The notes under the pieces are model-generated. The model was given only the letters and a program-made list of their open reading frames with translations, was not told the DNA's origin and did no database searches. Positions 23,089 to 34,132 of a stretch of 64,000 nucleotides of DNA are shown here, piece by piece. Source of the stretch: Juglans regia (lineage: Eukaryota > Streptophyta > Magnoliopsida > Fagales > Juglandaceae); assembly GCF_001411555.2 (NCBI RefSeq), contig NC_049901.1:11294681-11358680 (forward strand), written 5' to 3'. The translations under genes and the position numbers were made by a program. Position 1 is the first letter of the stretch. Each line of letters begins with the position of its first letter.

Positions 23089-23913
23089 ATGTCGCTTGTT
23101 GGTTTCTCTTCCTCTCTCTCAGACTTCGTCGAAGTCTGTCTTTGTTTGTTTCTTTTTTCTGTAGTGGATCTTCGTGGAAAGAGAGATGATCGTTTAGAAG
23201 ACCTTTCTCCAGACTCCTTGGATGACTTGAACGCAGGCTCGAACCCTTTTTCTGATTTTTATTACAAACAGTACTACTCCAGCGCAGGTGCTAATTTTCT
23301 TCCTATTTACAGTGATTTTGAGAGCCAACTCTGTGTTCCACAAGACTCTTTGGACGACATAGACATGTTCCCATCTTTTACAAATGATTCTATATCCAGC
23401 CAGGATTTGTGTTCGGTTTTAGAGAGTCGAGAAGTCCTCTCGTTTGATGACATCAATATTGCAGTGACCCCGGAGCAAGAATCGGAGGAAATAAAGCGGA
23501 TGCCTTTTCAAACTTGCGATCGTTTTAGTAATGAAAACCATGGCAGTAACGAACAGACTGACTTTATAGACTTTAGTGGCGCCGGTAAAAAACCAAGGAC
23601 CAAACAGCGGTGTGGGCGTTCATATGCGTCGTTGGACATGAAGGAAAATCAAAACGAGAATTGTTTTCAAAATTACATGAAAAGGAAATATTGTAGTCAT
23701 TGTCAGGCAGAGAAGACACCGCAATGGCGAGAAGGTCCATCGGGACCTAAGACGCTGTGCAACGCATGCGGGGTACGTTATAAGTCTGGAAGGTTAGTGC
23801 CGGAGTATCGTCCGTCTGCGAGTCCAACTTTTGATGTTGGAAAGCATTCGAATTTTCACAGGCAGATATTGAAATGGAGGAGGCCGAGTACTACTTATAT
23901 GTTAAATAGCTAG
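23089..23913 (+). CDS. GATA-type zinc-finger transcription factor (plant class I)
   Basis: Nuclear DNA-binding regulator recognising GATA motifs. The single C-X2-C-X18-C-X2-C finger is near residues 203-227: [18 protein letters not shown] then [14 protein letters not shown]. It is followed by the class-I tail [13 protein letters not shown] and a basic [13 protein letters not shown]. The N-terminal part is acidic with a DSISSQDL block like the 'DSFSSEDL' of this subfamily. A basic stretch ([11 protein letters not shown], about 165-175) may be a nuclear localisation signal. The open frame is 274 codons. Residues around 14-26 ([13 protein letters not shown]) are oddly hydrophobic and are encoded by a GT...polypyrimidine-AG stretch (23102-23164, 63 nt) that could be a short in-frame intron. 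Removing it would give a 253-residue protein. The first ATG after the TATA box is used either way. The specific orthologue is not assigned. Confidence 0.88.
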   Translation: MSLVGFSSSLSDFVEVCLCLFLFSVVDLRGKRDDRLEDLSPDSLDDLNAGSNPFSDFYYKQYYSSAGANFLPIYSDFESQLCVPQDSLDDIDMFPSFTNDSISSQDLCSVLESREVLSFDDINIAVTPEQESEEIKRMPFQTCDRFSNENHGSNEQTDFIDFSGAGKKPRTKQRCGRSYASLDMKENQNENCFQNYMKRKYCSHCQAEKTPQWREGPSGPKTLCNACGVRYKSGRLVPEYRPSASPTFDVGKHSNFHRQILKWRRPSTTYMLNS

Positions 23914-24101
23914 AGGCTTTACGCTTAGCTCAAAATGCATTGTGCATGCATGTCTCTTCCTTGGACGTGGGTTTTGTTAGAATTTTTAGATTTATACTTT
24001 GGGTTTTCGGTCAGACCTCGTTAATTCTATATTCCTTTTAGAATGATTAGTAATTTGTCATAAATATGTTACTTTTGCTGTTATTTTTTTACTCATATCT
24101 A

Positions 24102-24278
24102 TCTATATATATAAAATGTCTATGAGACGGATATGAGATGGAATTTCTTGTTTTAACGTTTCCTTTTTTGTTTTCGTTAAAGTTAACGGCAACAATCCCA
24201 CCTTTCCTTTATTCCCCTCTCTCTCCAAGTACTTTTTGTGCGTGTGTGTGCATAATTGGCTTTGCTGGGAAAGCATAA

Positions 24279-24322
<44 letters not shown>

Positions 24323-24953
24323 TAGCTTTATTTAAAAATAATAATAATCTCTAGGTGCTGAATGTATTTCTTTGGACATTTAGAATGAAATATTATTAAT
24401 TAAAACTTTTAAACACTTTAATATATATTTATATCTTTTCAAAATTTTTAATACCGTTTTGAAGATCGTTTGATTAAAGCACTGCAATAAAATAAAATAA
24501 GATGAAACAATTGGAGTATTTGACTATCTAAATCATAAATTTCACAACTTAATAATTATAAATACTAGAATTTTATAAACAGAACAACAACAGTAAAATA
24601 TCCTCAACGAGGTTATACAGTTATCCAGTAAAATATAATACAAAGTCAAAATATATAGGAAAAAAGAGAAATAAATCTCATTTGTCCCAAAACACGCCAT
24701 TAAATACCATCATCTTGATTATGCAAACTCAATCATTTTGTTAAAGTACTAATTGTAGTAGTTAATTTGTTTGTTAAAGTTCCTTTGTAATATTCTATTA
24801 ATTATATTACTTGTATAAAAGTTGAAGTAATGTCTTCTAAACTATATATGCCATCAACTATTTTTATAAATTTTGTAAAAAAATATATTATTTTTGTAAA
24901 ATAACTGTTTAATCTAACTAGACAAACGTGTTTTGCACGTTACTTTAACCTAG
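24102..24953 (+). mobile_element. Second non-autonomous Helitron
   Basis: The left end TCTATATATATAAAATGTCT starts after an A; a start 4 bp earlier is also possible. The right end has hairpin AACGTG-ttttg-CACGTT (24925-24941), then eight bases and CTAG (24950-24953), followed by T. The 3' signature CAAACGT-N7-ACGTTAC-N(6-8)-CTAG is shared with the Helitron at 10507-12371. The interior is AT-rich with a (TA)n tract (about 24281-24316) and no coding. Confidence 0.68.
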
Positions 24954-25092
24954 TATATATATATATGTATGATCTTTATGTCTTTCATTTGATTTTTTTT
25001 TTCAAATCAATGAATTTTTTTTTTTTTTATCTCCTATATATAATAAAAAGAATATATTGTCATTGCTTAATTTATAGTTGCACAACATGATC

Positions 25093-25138
<46 letters not shown>

Positions 25139-25456
25139 TGACCCCTTTGACCATCTTTTGTGGGCAAGGATTGAATATCTTGATCGATCCCAGCTTTCAT
25201 CCTGTGAATCTAATTGATACTAGAGGTACGTACTTGAGCATGATCACTATCATCATGTCCTTTGGATTGTGAGAAGTGGCAACTACTAGTGTAAGAATAT
25301 CTCTCTTCTAATATTATATTAATTCATCTACAATATTCCACTGGTAAATTGATGATAATTATTGGTCCTTTTTCATATCAGCTACCCATTTATATATAGT
25401 TCTTGGTAACCAAGTTTTTGTTTTCTGAATTTCATTAAATAATCTAAGTTCTCAAA

Positions 25457-25495
<39 letters not shown>

Positions 25496-27180
25496 ATAAT
25501 AAACTTACAATAAGTTTACAATTATTTAACGACTAAATTTAGAATGAAGGGTTATGTAAACATGAAATTATTTTTTTAATGAAGTGACTCATGCAATTAC
25601 ATTTAAAATGAACTATAAAATAGTTGTAAAAGAATTGTAAATGTATCATTACTTCTTCTTTTTTTCAATTTCTCTATCTTTGAAAACTTGGTTCTTTAAT
25701 TTATGGACGCATAAAAAGAATTAGAAACTGGTGGACTTGATGTTTCTAGAATTCTAGTTCTTTTAATTTTCGTATTCTATATATCATCTAACATTTATTG
25801 TTTTGAGAGCACTATAAATGAGGAGAAATATTCATGTGAGGGTTTTAGCAAGAGAATACCTTATAAATGGTTGGGCTAATAAACCACAAATAACAGCCGC
25901 CAATAGTTGATTGCCATGTAGGCTTCACAACTTAAGTTTCTGTGTGACCGCACATCAGTCGACTCAAAGTTCATCCCTCGCAATTACCTCCACCAAATCC
26001 TTATCCCCCCTCTCTCAACCGACGCAGACCCTTCTCCCCCCTCTTGCAATCGACGACAGACCCAAATAGTATCAGTTGAGTCACTTTCAATCCGTACGAT
26101 TTTCCATTTCCCATATCTTTGCTGGTCATTCTTCCTTTGTGCCCTCAGCCCCCATAGATTCAAAAGCTATTCTAGAACTTAGTAAAAGTAAAATGAAAGA
26201 TAGAAACACAAATGAAGAAAAAGTAATCCCAATGCTCTTCTTCAATATTTCAATTTATATATTCTTTTCTTTGTGTTTTGATAATTCTTTTTCTTAGCTC
26301 ATTCTCTACTCAAGAACAGAGACAAAAAAATTTCAGTTTTCTTTTTTAGCTCTGCTCAAACATTTGATAAAGGAAATTTTAGGTTTCGTAATTTTCATTT
26401 CTGTTTTCTTTCTAAATTATGCTTAGAAGCCAGGTGGTGCATAAGATTTATTCAGGAGCAAAGCCGAACATTAATGTCATATGCTGCATATTAAATTAGT
26501 TGTCATATGCTTCCCTTTAACAATAGAGAAAATGCAGTTGGAGGTGCTATTGCAAATCTGAGTTTTTTTTTTTTTTTTTTTGGATATGAAAAAAATGAGA
26601 TTTGTGTATTACGGTAGTGCTGGGTGCTATCGGTGGTGGTGTTAGGAGGTGCTCAATTGTCTCAAGGTGTAGTGAGTTTTTTTTTTTTTTATGGCAAGGG
26701 GTGGTAGCGCACAGTGGGGCTTTGGCAAGGATTGTAGCTGAGCAAAAGATATGAGCCACAGATCATGTTTATTGTGTTTCAGAGAATTTGATGCACAAAA
26801 GAATTTGGAACTTACTGCGGCGCAAAGAGATAGGAACTAACTGCGATGCAAAGAGATAGAAGAGATGAAAGGGAGGGGCAGTGGTGAGATGAGTTTCAAA
26901 AGGGAGGGAGTACTGGTAGTGACCTAGCTCTTTTCTATCGTGTGTGGTTGTATCTATTCTCACTTTTATGTAATTTCTCACGTGGCAGCTCATCAAATGA
27001 GAGCTAATGCTATTCAAAAAACAACCCGACCGCTTAGAAGCGAGATTGTTTTCAAACTTTTTCTTTGTTTCTTCTTTTCAAGACTGTAGGATATATTTGG
27101 TCATGGGCTAATTAATGCTTGTTTGGAGAGTGAGATGAAATAAAAATTTTGTGAATAGTTATAAGATAGTTTATGAATGG
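24954..27180. other. AT-rich intergenic DNA with (TA)n tracts
   Basis: It holds (TA)n at about 25097-25136 and 25459-25489 and T-runs near 26565 and 26680. No supported gene. The open frames at 26076 and 26547-27017 have no recognisable protein features. Confidence 0.45.
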
Positions 27181-27296
27181 AAAATGCTAGGGAGCCCGGT
27201 TTGGGCTCCCGTTTGAACATCCCGTTTGACGTGGGAAGGCCAACTGGCCTTCCCATCCTTTTTTTTTTTTCTTTTCTCTCTCTTTCTTTCTTTTTT

Positions 27297-28210
27297 CTTT
27301 GTCTTTTTCCCTCCCTGAGCTCCCTCACCCTATCGAACTTTTTTCCTTTGTCTTTTTCCCTCCCTCACCCACACCCAGATCTCTCTCACGAAGGCTCCAG
27401 TGAACTCATCGCCGTCTTGCAATTCATCTCCCACGCGTCTCCATCTCCCCTCCCTCGCGTCGCCGATCACTACCTAGTTCTTCTCCAAGGTAAGATGCCG
27501 ATGCCCTTTTTTTTCCCGTTTTGTGGATTTGGTTGTTTTTTATTTTTTATTTTACTCAGTTTTGAGTTTTGTTGTACCAATTTGAGACTCATTGTTTGAT
27601 TTTTTTTTTTGACTCAGTTTTGAGTTTTGTTGAGTCTTTGGAATTTTTATTAGACTCAATTTCTGGCTCCTTTGAGTAGTTGAAGGATTGAATGAGGTGA
27701 ATTAGGGAAGTTGGTCTTTTGAGTGTTTGTGGGTTCGGCTATGGCAGTTGGTCACAGTGATTGGTGATTTTAAGAGCACCAAGTGCCCGACAAAATGCCA
27801 CAAAGAACTACAAAATGAAATGTAGTTGTCGATGCTCTTTTTTTTTTTTTTTAGTTTTGTTCTCTGGCTTTGGTTGTTTTGGAATTTTTTTTTTACTTAA
27901 TTTTGAGTTTCAGTATACCAATTTGAGACTCATTGTACTAAAAAAATTTGAAATGAAATTTGAGACTCATGGCAAAATGAAATGTAGTTGTCGATGCCTA
28001 GATTTTTGTGGTGGTATGCATGCGTGCTTCTACGTGAGTTAGGATGGTTATGTATATCTTTGTAGAATCGTCACTATTTACAATTAGCAGAGTTCATATT
28101 AAAAGTCCAGAGTTATTTTGATCATTTTCCTAACCATTGCTTTTTTTTTTTAAGCACCATTTTTTCATGTTTGACTACTAATATATTACAAAATAAAAAG
28201 TTTTATTTTA
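27297..28210. repeat. Left terminal inverted repeat arm of the Mutator-like element
   Basis: It pairs with 31756-32692. It includes a splice-donor-like ctccaaggtaagatg near 27485-27499 and T-rich stretches. It probably contains the promoter and 5' UTR of the transposase gene. Confidence 0.75.
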
Positions 28211-28256
28211 ATATCTTTTCACATGTTGTATCTTTGTAGACAATTAGAACATTACA

Positions 28257-30403
28257 ATGAATGCCGACATAGAATATTCAAATAATGGGTGTGATAAGGT
28301 AGGAATTGATAAGGAGATTGGAGGTGATGAAACTATTGGGGAACCAATGGTTGGAATGCAATTTTCATCCATAAAAGAAGTGCATGCTTACTATATGAAG
28401 TATAGTAAGAAGAAAGGGTTTGTAGTATCCAAAAGAAATTCTAGTAAGGATGATGATGAATGGTAAAATGGCTTTGCTTGGCATGTGCACGAGGAGGCAC
28501 ATCAAAGAGTAGGGCTGCCAATGTTATGAAATCAAGACAAACAGTAAAGATGGGGTGTATGGCTAGTATTAATGTTGTATTCAATGATGAAGGTGGATAT
28601 ACTATATCTAAGGTGATATTGTATCACACACACGGCTGTAGTCCAGGAAAGTCAAGACATTTTAGATGCTTTAAGAAGGTTGATGCTCGTGTTGCTAAGA
28701 GATTTGAAATAAATGACGAGGCAGGAATAAGGTTGTCAAAAAATTTCAAGTCTGTGGTTGTTGAGGTGGGCGGTTATGAGAATGTAACATTCGGGGAGAA
28801 TGAGTGTCGAAACTACATTGACAATGAACGACGACTTCGCCTCGGGATTTGAGACGGTGTAGCTCTGTGTAACTATTTTGAAGATATGCAAAAAAAGAAA
28901 TTCGGAGTTTTATTATAAGATAGACGTTAACAATGAGATGCGGTTAAAGAATGTATTTTGGACAGATGCTCGAAGTAGAGCTGTATATAAATCATTCGAG
29001 GATGTGATTATATTTGATACAACATATCTGACTAATGCGTATAAAATACCTTTTTACACTATTTGTGGGTGTGAACCACCATGAGCAGTCAATCCGACTC
29101 GGATGCGGATTGATATCCAGTGAGGACGCAGATACATTCGAGTGGTTATTTTAGTCATGGTTGTAATGTATGAATAACCAACCGCCAAATGCAATGATCA
29201 CAGACCAAGACAAGATTATGAAAATTGCAATCTCGAGAGTGTTTCCAACTTCTAGGCATCGATTTTACTTGTGGCATATAATGAAAAAACTTCTTGAGAA
29301 GTTTGGATCCCATTGTCGATATGGAGAAATCAAGAGTACTATACATAGGTGTGTTTATGACTCTTTCAGTCAGCATGAGTTTGAGGAACATTGGTGCTAT
29401 ATGCTTGATACATATGATTTGCATGAGAATGCATGGTTGGTATCACTGTATAGTGATCATCATTTTTGGGTCCCAGCCTATGTTAGAGACACATTCTGCG
29501 CAGGAATGTCAACTACGCAGCGAAGTGAAGGAATGAATGCATTTTTCAACGACTACGTTCACCCTAAAACTACTCTGAAGTAATTTGTTGACCAGTATGA
29601 TTCGGTCCTTAGGAGGAATGTAGAGAATGAAGCAATTGCTAAATTCAAATCCTTTAACACGAACATTCTTTGCATCAATCACTATCCTTTTGAAAAGTAA
29701 TTTCAAAGTGCAAATACTCTTGCTAAGTTCAAAGAAGTACAAAAGGAATTGCGAGGATTTCTACATTTGACTACTAAGGAGATGGGGTGTGAGGATGGTA
29801 TATATACGTTTGTTATTGTGGATGAGATTCAAGTTGGTGATGACTTTTTAAAACGTGTAACCTTTAATGTTAAAGTTGTTAAAGATCCCTTTGATGTGAT
29901 GCAATTGTAAGTTATTTGAATTTAGGGGTATTTTGTGCAGGCACACTCTCCGTATCTTAACTCAGATGGGCCAACATACAATACCATTAAAATACATCTT
30001 GGATCGGTGGAAGAAATATGTTAAGCGAAAATACACATTCGTGAAAAGTAGTTAAGACACTAGTAGCGTCGACGATGCGCGAAGGTACAATAGGATTCAA
30101 AATTGCTTCTATGAGTTGTGTTCCAATGCGTCAAAGGCCGAGAGCAGTTGTGTTAAATTAATTAGTCAGATAGAACAGTTGAAGACACAGTACCCTGATA
30201 TTGCTGATCATGATACTAGCAACACAGTCGATACAACTACTTCCATGGAGGGCACGATAGGAAGAGTTCTTAATCCGTTGGTAGATCGAAATAAGGGAAG
30301 ACCACCGTCTAAGAGAAAAGTGCACCCCTCTGGGAAGAGTTATAAGAAACCTAGTACGAACAGACGATTACACCACAACGAAACTAAGGTTCCTTTTTAT
30401 TAA
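28257..30403 (+). pseudogene. FAR1/MULE-type transposase pseudogene
   Basis: Family: Mutator-like transposases from which FHY3/FAR1 light-signalling factors were domesticated. Visible order: an acidic start; the FAR1 DNA-binding domain (VHAYYMKYSKKKGFVVSKRN, then WLCLACARGG); the middle with NECRNYIDNERRLRLG; the MULE core (VIIFDTTYLTNAYKIPF, AMITDQDKIMKIAISRVFP, RHRFYLWHIMKKL); and QRSEGMNAFFNDYVHPKTTLK, then a Lys/Arg-rich C-terminus. It is broken by frameshifts near 28460, 28890 and 29060 and by in-frame stops at 28850, 29581 and 29698. The last two are TAA where the family has Gln (CAA-to-TAA). The long inverted-repeat flanks show it is a decayed transposon, not a domesticated gene. Confidence 0.88.
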
Positions 30404-31755
30404 TTCATTTATGATTTAGCATATTTTTCATGTATTGTTTTGCGGTTTTTTATTTCAGTTATTTTAAAATTTTATTTTTAACACTAGGATCAACGAAGTC
30501 AAGTTTGAACACATGCGCCATATTCTTTTTCAACTCCTTCGACTACTCATCATTCACAAGTAATGTAAAACTAACTTATTTGGTAATCTTTTTAGTGAAT
30601 TGCGTTGCCACTTTTAACTTTTTTTTATACCCCTATAGGACTCAACTTCAAAGGCTTTTCATCAGGACTTCAGTGCGTTCTGACTGGTAGAGGCCATGAG
30701 ACAAATTTGTGTCAATTATTACTTGTTTTGTAATTTTGAAATCTTGGAATTTGATTAAACCTGTTTTTGTAACTCTTTGTTAATGTAAGCACTCGTGGTT
30801 TTTGTGACTCTTTGTTGATGCAATATCATAATTGCAATCATGCAATTTGAATTAAAATAGAGTGTCGAATTGCGAAATGCTATTAAGGTACTCAGTACTA
30901 CACGAAGTAACAAGATTACATTAACTTCACTTCATAAATTACATATTGTCTTACAATTTTTCAGAAAACATGCCTAAACAAAATATCCATGACATTGAAA
31001 TTACTAACACTGCAATGACTCTCTCAACATTTCTCTTGCGCCTCTCAATCTCTTCTCATCATATAGTGGTATTTCCGGGTCATACTAACAAAAATATCCA
31101 CAAGAATGCCCAGACTGCAAAAATAACCAACACATCGATAAAATGAATAGGCATCTTTTTAATCTTCAAAAACTATCAAATACTTTGGAAGCGATATTTC
31201 CTCATCTCAATAAAGGTAACGACAACATGCATGAGATCTACATTATTTGAGAGATGAAAGCATTGCTCATGACATAGTGAGCTCAAATAGATTTACAAAC
31301 TCTATGCAAATCTCAAAAAGCTGCCTAATTTACAATTTTCATCCTCTTCAGCATCATCAAATGCAAAATAACAACATAGATAAATTACTCTTATCAACTT
31401 AACTAACCCCCAATTTAAAATGTCCCCAACCGTCAATTTGCTTAATTGAGTCCAATTGAAAGAATGGTAGCAAGGCATTTTGACTGTGATTCAACGGAAA
31501 AATATAAAAAGTTGACCAACAAATGTTGTTTGTGTCTACTAATGCCTAAGCAACTGAAACTTAAAATTGAGTTAAAAAAAAAAATTCAAAACAACCAAAG
31601 CCAGAGAACAAAACTAAAAAAAAAAAAAACAAACAAAAAAAAAGCATCAGCAACTACATTTCATTTTGTAGTTTTTTGTGGCATTTTTTCGAGCACTTGG
31701 TGCTTAGAAAATCCCCAGTCATTGTGACCAACTGCCATAGCCAAACCCACAAACA

Positions 31756-32692
31756 CTTAAAATAAAGCTTTTTATGTTGTAATATGTTAGTAGTCAAACA
31801 TGAAGCAATGGTGCTTAAAAAAAAAAAAACAATGGTTAGAAAAATGATCAAAATAACACTGGACTTCTAATATGAACTTTGCTAATTGTAAATAGTGACG
31901 ATTCTACAAAGATGTACATAACCATCCTAACTCACATAGAAGCACGCATGCATACCACCACAAAAATCCGGGCATCGGCAACTACATTTCATTTTGCCAT
32001 GAGTCTCAAATTTCATTTCAAACTTTTTTAGTACAATGAGTCTCAAATTGGTATACTGAAACTCAAAATTGAGTTTAAAAAAAAAAATCTAAAACAACCA
32101 AAGCCAAAGAACAAAACTGAAATAAATAAAAAAAGAGCATCAGTAACTACATTCATTTTGTAGTTCTTAGTGGCATTTTGTCGAGCACTTGGTGCTCAGA
32201 AAATCACCAATCACTATGACCAACTGCCATAGCCGAACCCACAAATACTCAAAAGACCAACTTCCCTAATTCACCTCATTTAATCCTTCAACTACCCAAA
32301 AGAGCCAGAAACTGAGTCTAAAAAAAATTTCAAAAACTCAACAAAACTCAAAATTGAGTCCCAAAAAAAAAAAACCAAACAATGAGTCCCAAATTGGTAC
32401 AACAAAACTCAAAACTGAGTAAAACAAAAATTCGAAAACAACCAAAGCCAAAAAACGAAAAAAAAAAAAAGGGCATCAGCATCTTACCTTGGAGAAGAAT
32501 TGGGCAATGATCGGCGACGCTAAAGAGGGGAGATGAAAATGGAGATGGAGACACAGGAGAGATGAAATGGGAGACGGCGATGAGTTCACTGGAGCCTTCC
32601 TGAGAGAGATCTGGGTGTGGGTGAGGGAGGGAAAAAGACAAAAGAAAAACAGTTCGATGGGTTGAGGGAGCTCAGGAGGGAAAAAATACAAA
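31756..32692. repeat. Right terminal inverted repeat arm of the Mutator-like element
   Basis: Inverted partner of 27297-28210. A further copy of part of the arm lies just inside it (31650-31755 versus 32150-32255): both read 'attttgtag ... gagcacttggtgct ... gaccaactgccatagcc', showing an internal duplication on this side only. Confidence 0.75.
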
Positions 32693-32712
32693 GAGAAAAA
32701 AAAGAAAGAGGA

Positions 32713-33523
32713 AAAAAAAACTAAATAAAAAATATTATAAAATTAAAATATTATTAGAATATTATTTTATAATATTATTTTTTATTAAGAATTTTAAAAA
32801 GTTAAATTATTATTTTTTGTTTAAAAATTTAAAAAAATTATAATGATTAGTTTAAAATTTTTATATTTAAATTATATTTAAAAAGAAAATAGAATGATAT
32901 GAGATCACATTAGATGAAAATTTGGATGAGAAATCTATTTCAGGCCTAGTCGTATCAATAGCCTTAATCCTTTTCTTGGCCAAGTAGAATTCAACTTTGG
33001 TTGGCGGTTGGCACTTTTGTGCTTTACTTTTGATCGGGGATTGAGAGTGGGTTTAGTCAGCAGAGGTCGGTTTGAAAACTAAACTAATCTCAATTTATTA
33101 TTATAATTTTTTTAAATTTTAATATAAAATATAATAAATAATTTAATTTTTTTAAATTTTAAAATAATAATAATATTAAAATTAATATTCTAATAATATT
33201 TTATTATCTCAACTCAATTCAATTCAATTCAATTCAACATCTAAACACAATCTTTCTTTTTCCCTTTAAAGTCTCGAAAATGATAGGCTATCATTTTTTT
33301 TTAATTTTTAATTTTACTTAATAATTAAGAAAGTGTAAAATTATATATATTTTTAATTTTTTTTAATAATTAAAAATATTTAAAATAAAATAATAATACA
33401 ATAAATATATTATAAATGATAAATAAATTATAAATAAATAATAACCTTACCATTATCCTGATTTAAAGTAACATTATTTTATTATATAGTTATGAACAAG
33501 TATTTAATCTATCATTTCTCTCT
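32713..33523. other. AT-rich intergenic DNA
   Basis: Mostly A/T runs with 'aattcaattcaattcaattc' pentamer repeats near 33208-33237. The stretch before 32950 looks like half of an AT-rich MITE. No gene seen. Confidence 0.45.
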
Positions 33524-33531
33524 TATAAAAG
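33524..33531 (+). promoter_or_regulatory. TATA box of the small ORF at 33593
   Basis: TATAAAAG lies 69 bases upstream of the ATG. The spacing is similar to the TATA-like boxes of the two related ORFs (83-85 bases). Confidence 0.55.
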
Positions 33532-33592
33532 AAAAAAAGACGCTCACTTGACTCCAAGCCTGCAGATTCCGGTGGGAAGCAGAGAGTGAAGT

Positions 33593-33775
33593 ATGAGTGA
33601 AAAAGACGGAGAAAATCCCGGCGACCGTCCAGGTTCCGAGCCCCGCCCCCGCCCCCGCCGGACGGACTCTAACTTTGCCAACCTTCCGCATCCACGAGCC
33701 AATACGATCAAGGGGAAGATCTTCAAAGACCTGTTCAAAGGCCCAGCGCCGGCCGCTGCCTCCCCTAGCCGTTGA
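33593..33775 (+). CDS. Small uncharacterised protein, 60 aa (member 1 of a local tiny-protein family)
   Basis: The product is not a family I can name. It begins MSEKDGENPGD, has an Arg/Pro-rich middle (EPRPRPRR), then SNFANLPHP, IKGKIFKDLFKG and an Ala/Pro/Ser tail. It aligns with the ORFs at 39431 and 55541: all begin MS, share F-x-N-x-P-x-P, then [RK]-G-K-I-[FL]-x-x-[IL]-F-x-G and a Ser/Ala-rich end. There is no signal peptide or membrane segment. The GC-rich coding stretch lies in AT-rich DNA, which fits a real gene. A TATA box sits 69 bases upstream, and the ATG is the first after the inferred transcription start. It could instead be a chance open frame, but the shared motif argues against this. 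Expression is unknown. Confidence 0.6.
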   Translation: MSEKDGENPGDRPGSEPRPRPRRTDSNFANLPHPRANTIKGKIFKDLFKGPAPAAASPSR

Positions 33776-34091
33776 TGATACCAGTTTGTTTTTTTTTGGG
33801 GGGGGGGGGGGGCTTGAACCTTTTTGGCAGTATATATAAGTACTTTGCCACTATCTGTTCAGTGTGAATTAATGTTTTTTTTTAATCCCTGATTAATGCT
33901 CTGTTTTGTCATGTGCTTTTGATGCTTTGAGATATGCGCATTTGATCATCGGAGAAATATACAGGTTGAATTCTTAAACCTCGGCGCCCAAAACCCAAAT
34001 GGGTCATCGTGGTTCTTTCTAATTGGTTTTCTTTATTGTGGCCGGACGATCATTTTCTTTTTAGTTTCCAGAAGGCCGTTTAGTTGCGGAC

Positions 34092-34132
<41 letters not shown>

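Larger units (their letters stand above)
27181..32712 (+). mobile_element. Mutator-like element with long terminal inverted repeats (degenerate, FAR1-type)
   Basis: Arms of about 0.9 kb at 27297-28210 and 31756-32692 are inverted copies of each other. Example: 'cagatctctctcacgaaggctccagtgaac' on the left matches its reverse complement near 32588-32617. Between them lies a FAR1/MULE transposase pseudogene. Long inverted repeats plus this transposase class define a Mutator-like element. The outermost left 115 bp, including two perfect small palindromes (gggagcccggtttgggctccc and ggaaggccaactggccttcc), has no counterpart on the right. So the right terminus appears lost, or the left block is a separate insertion. 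The usual 9-bp target duplication was not found. Outer boundaries are approximate. Confidence 0.75.
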
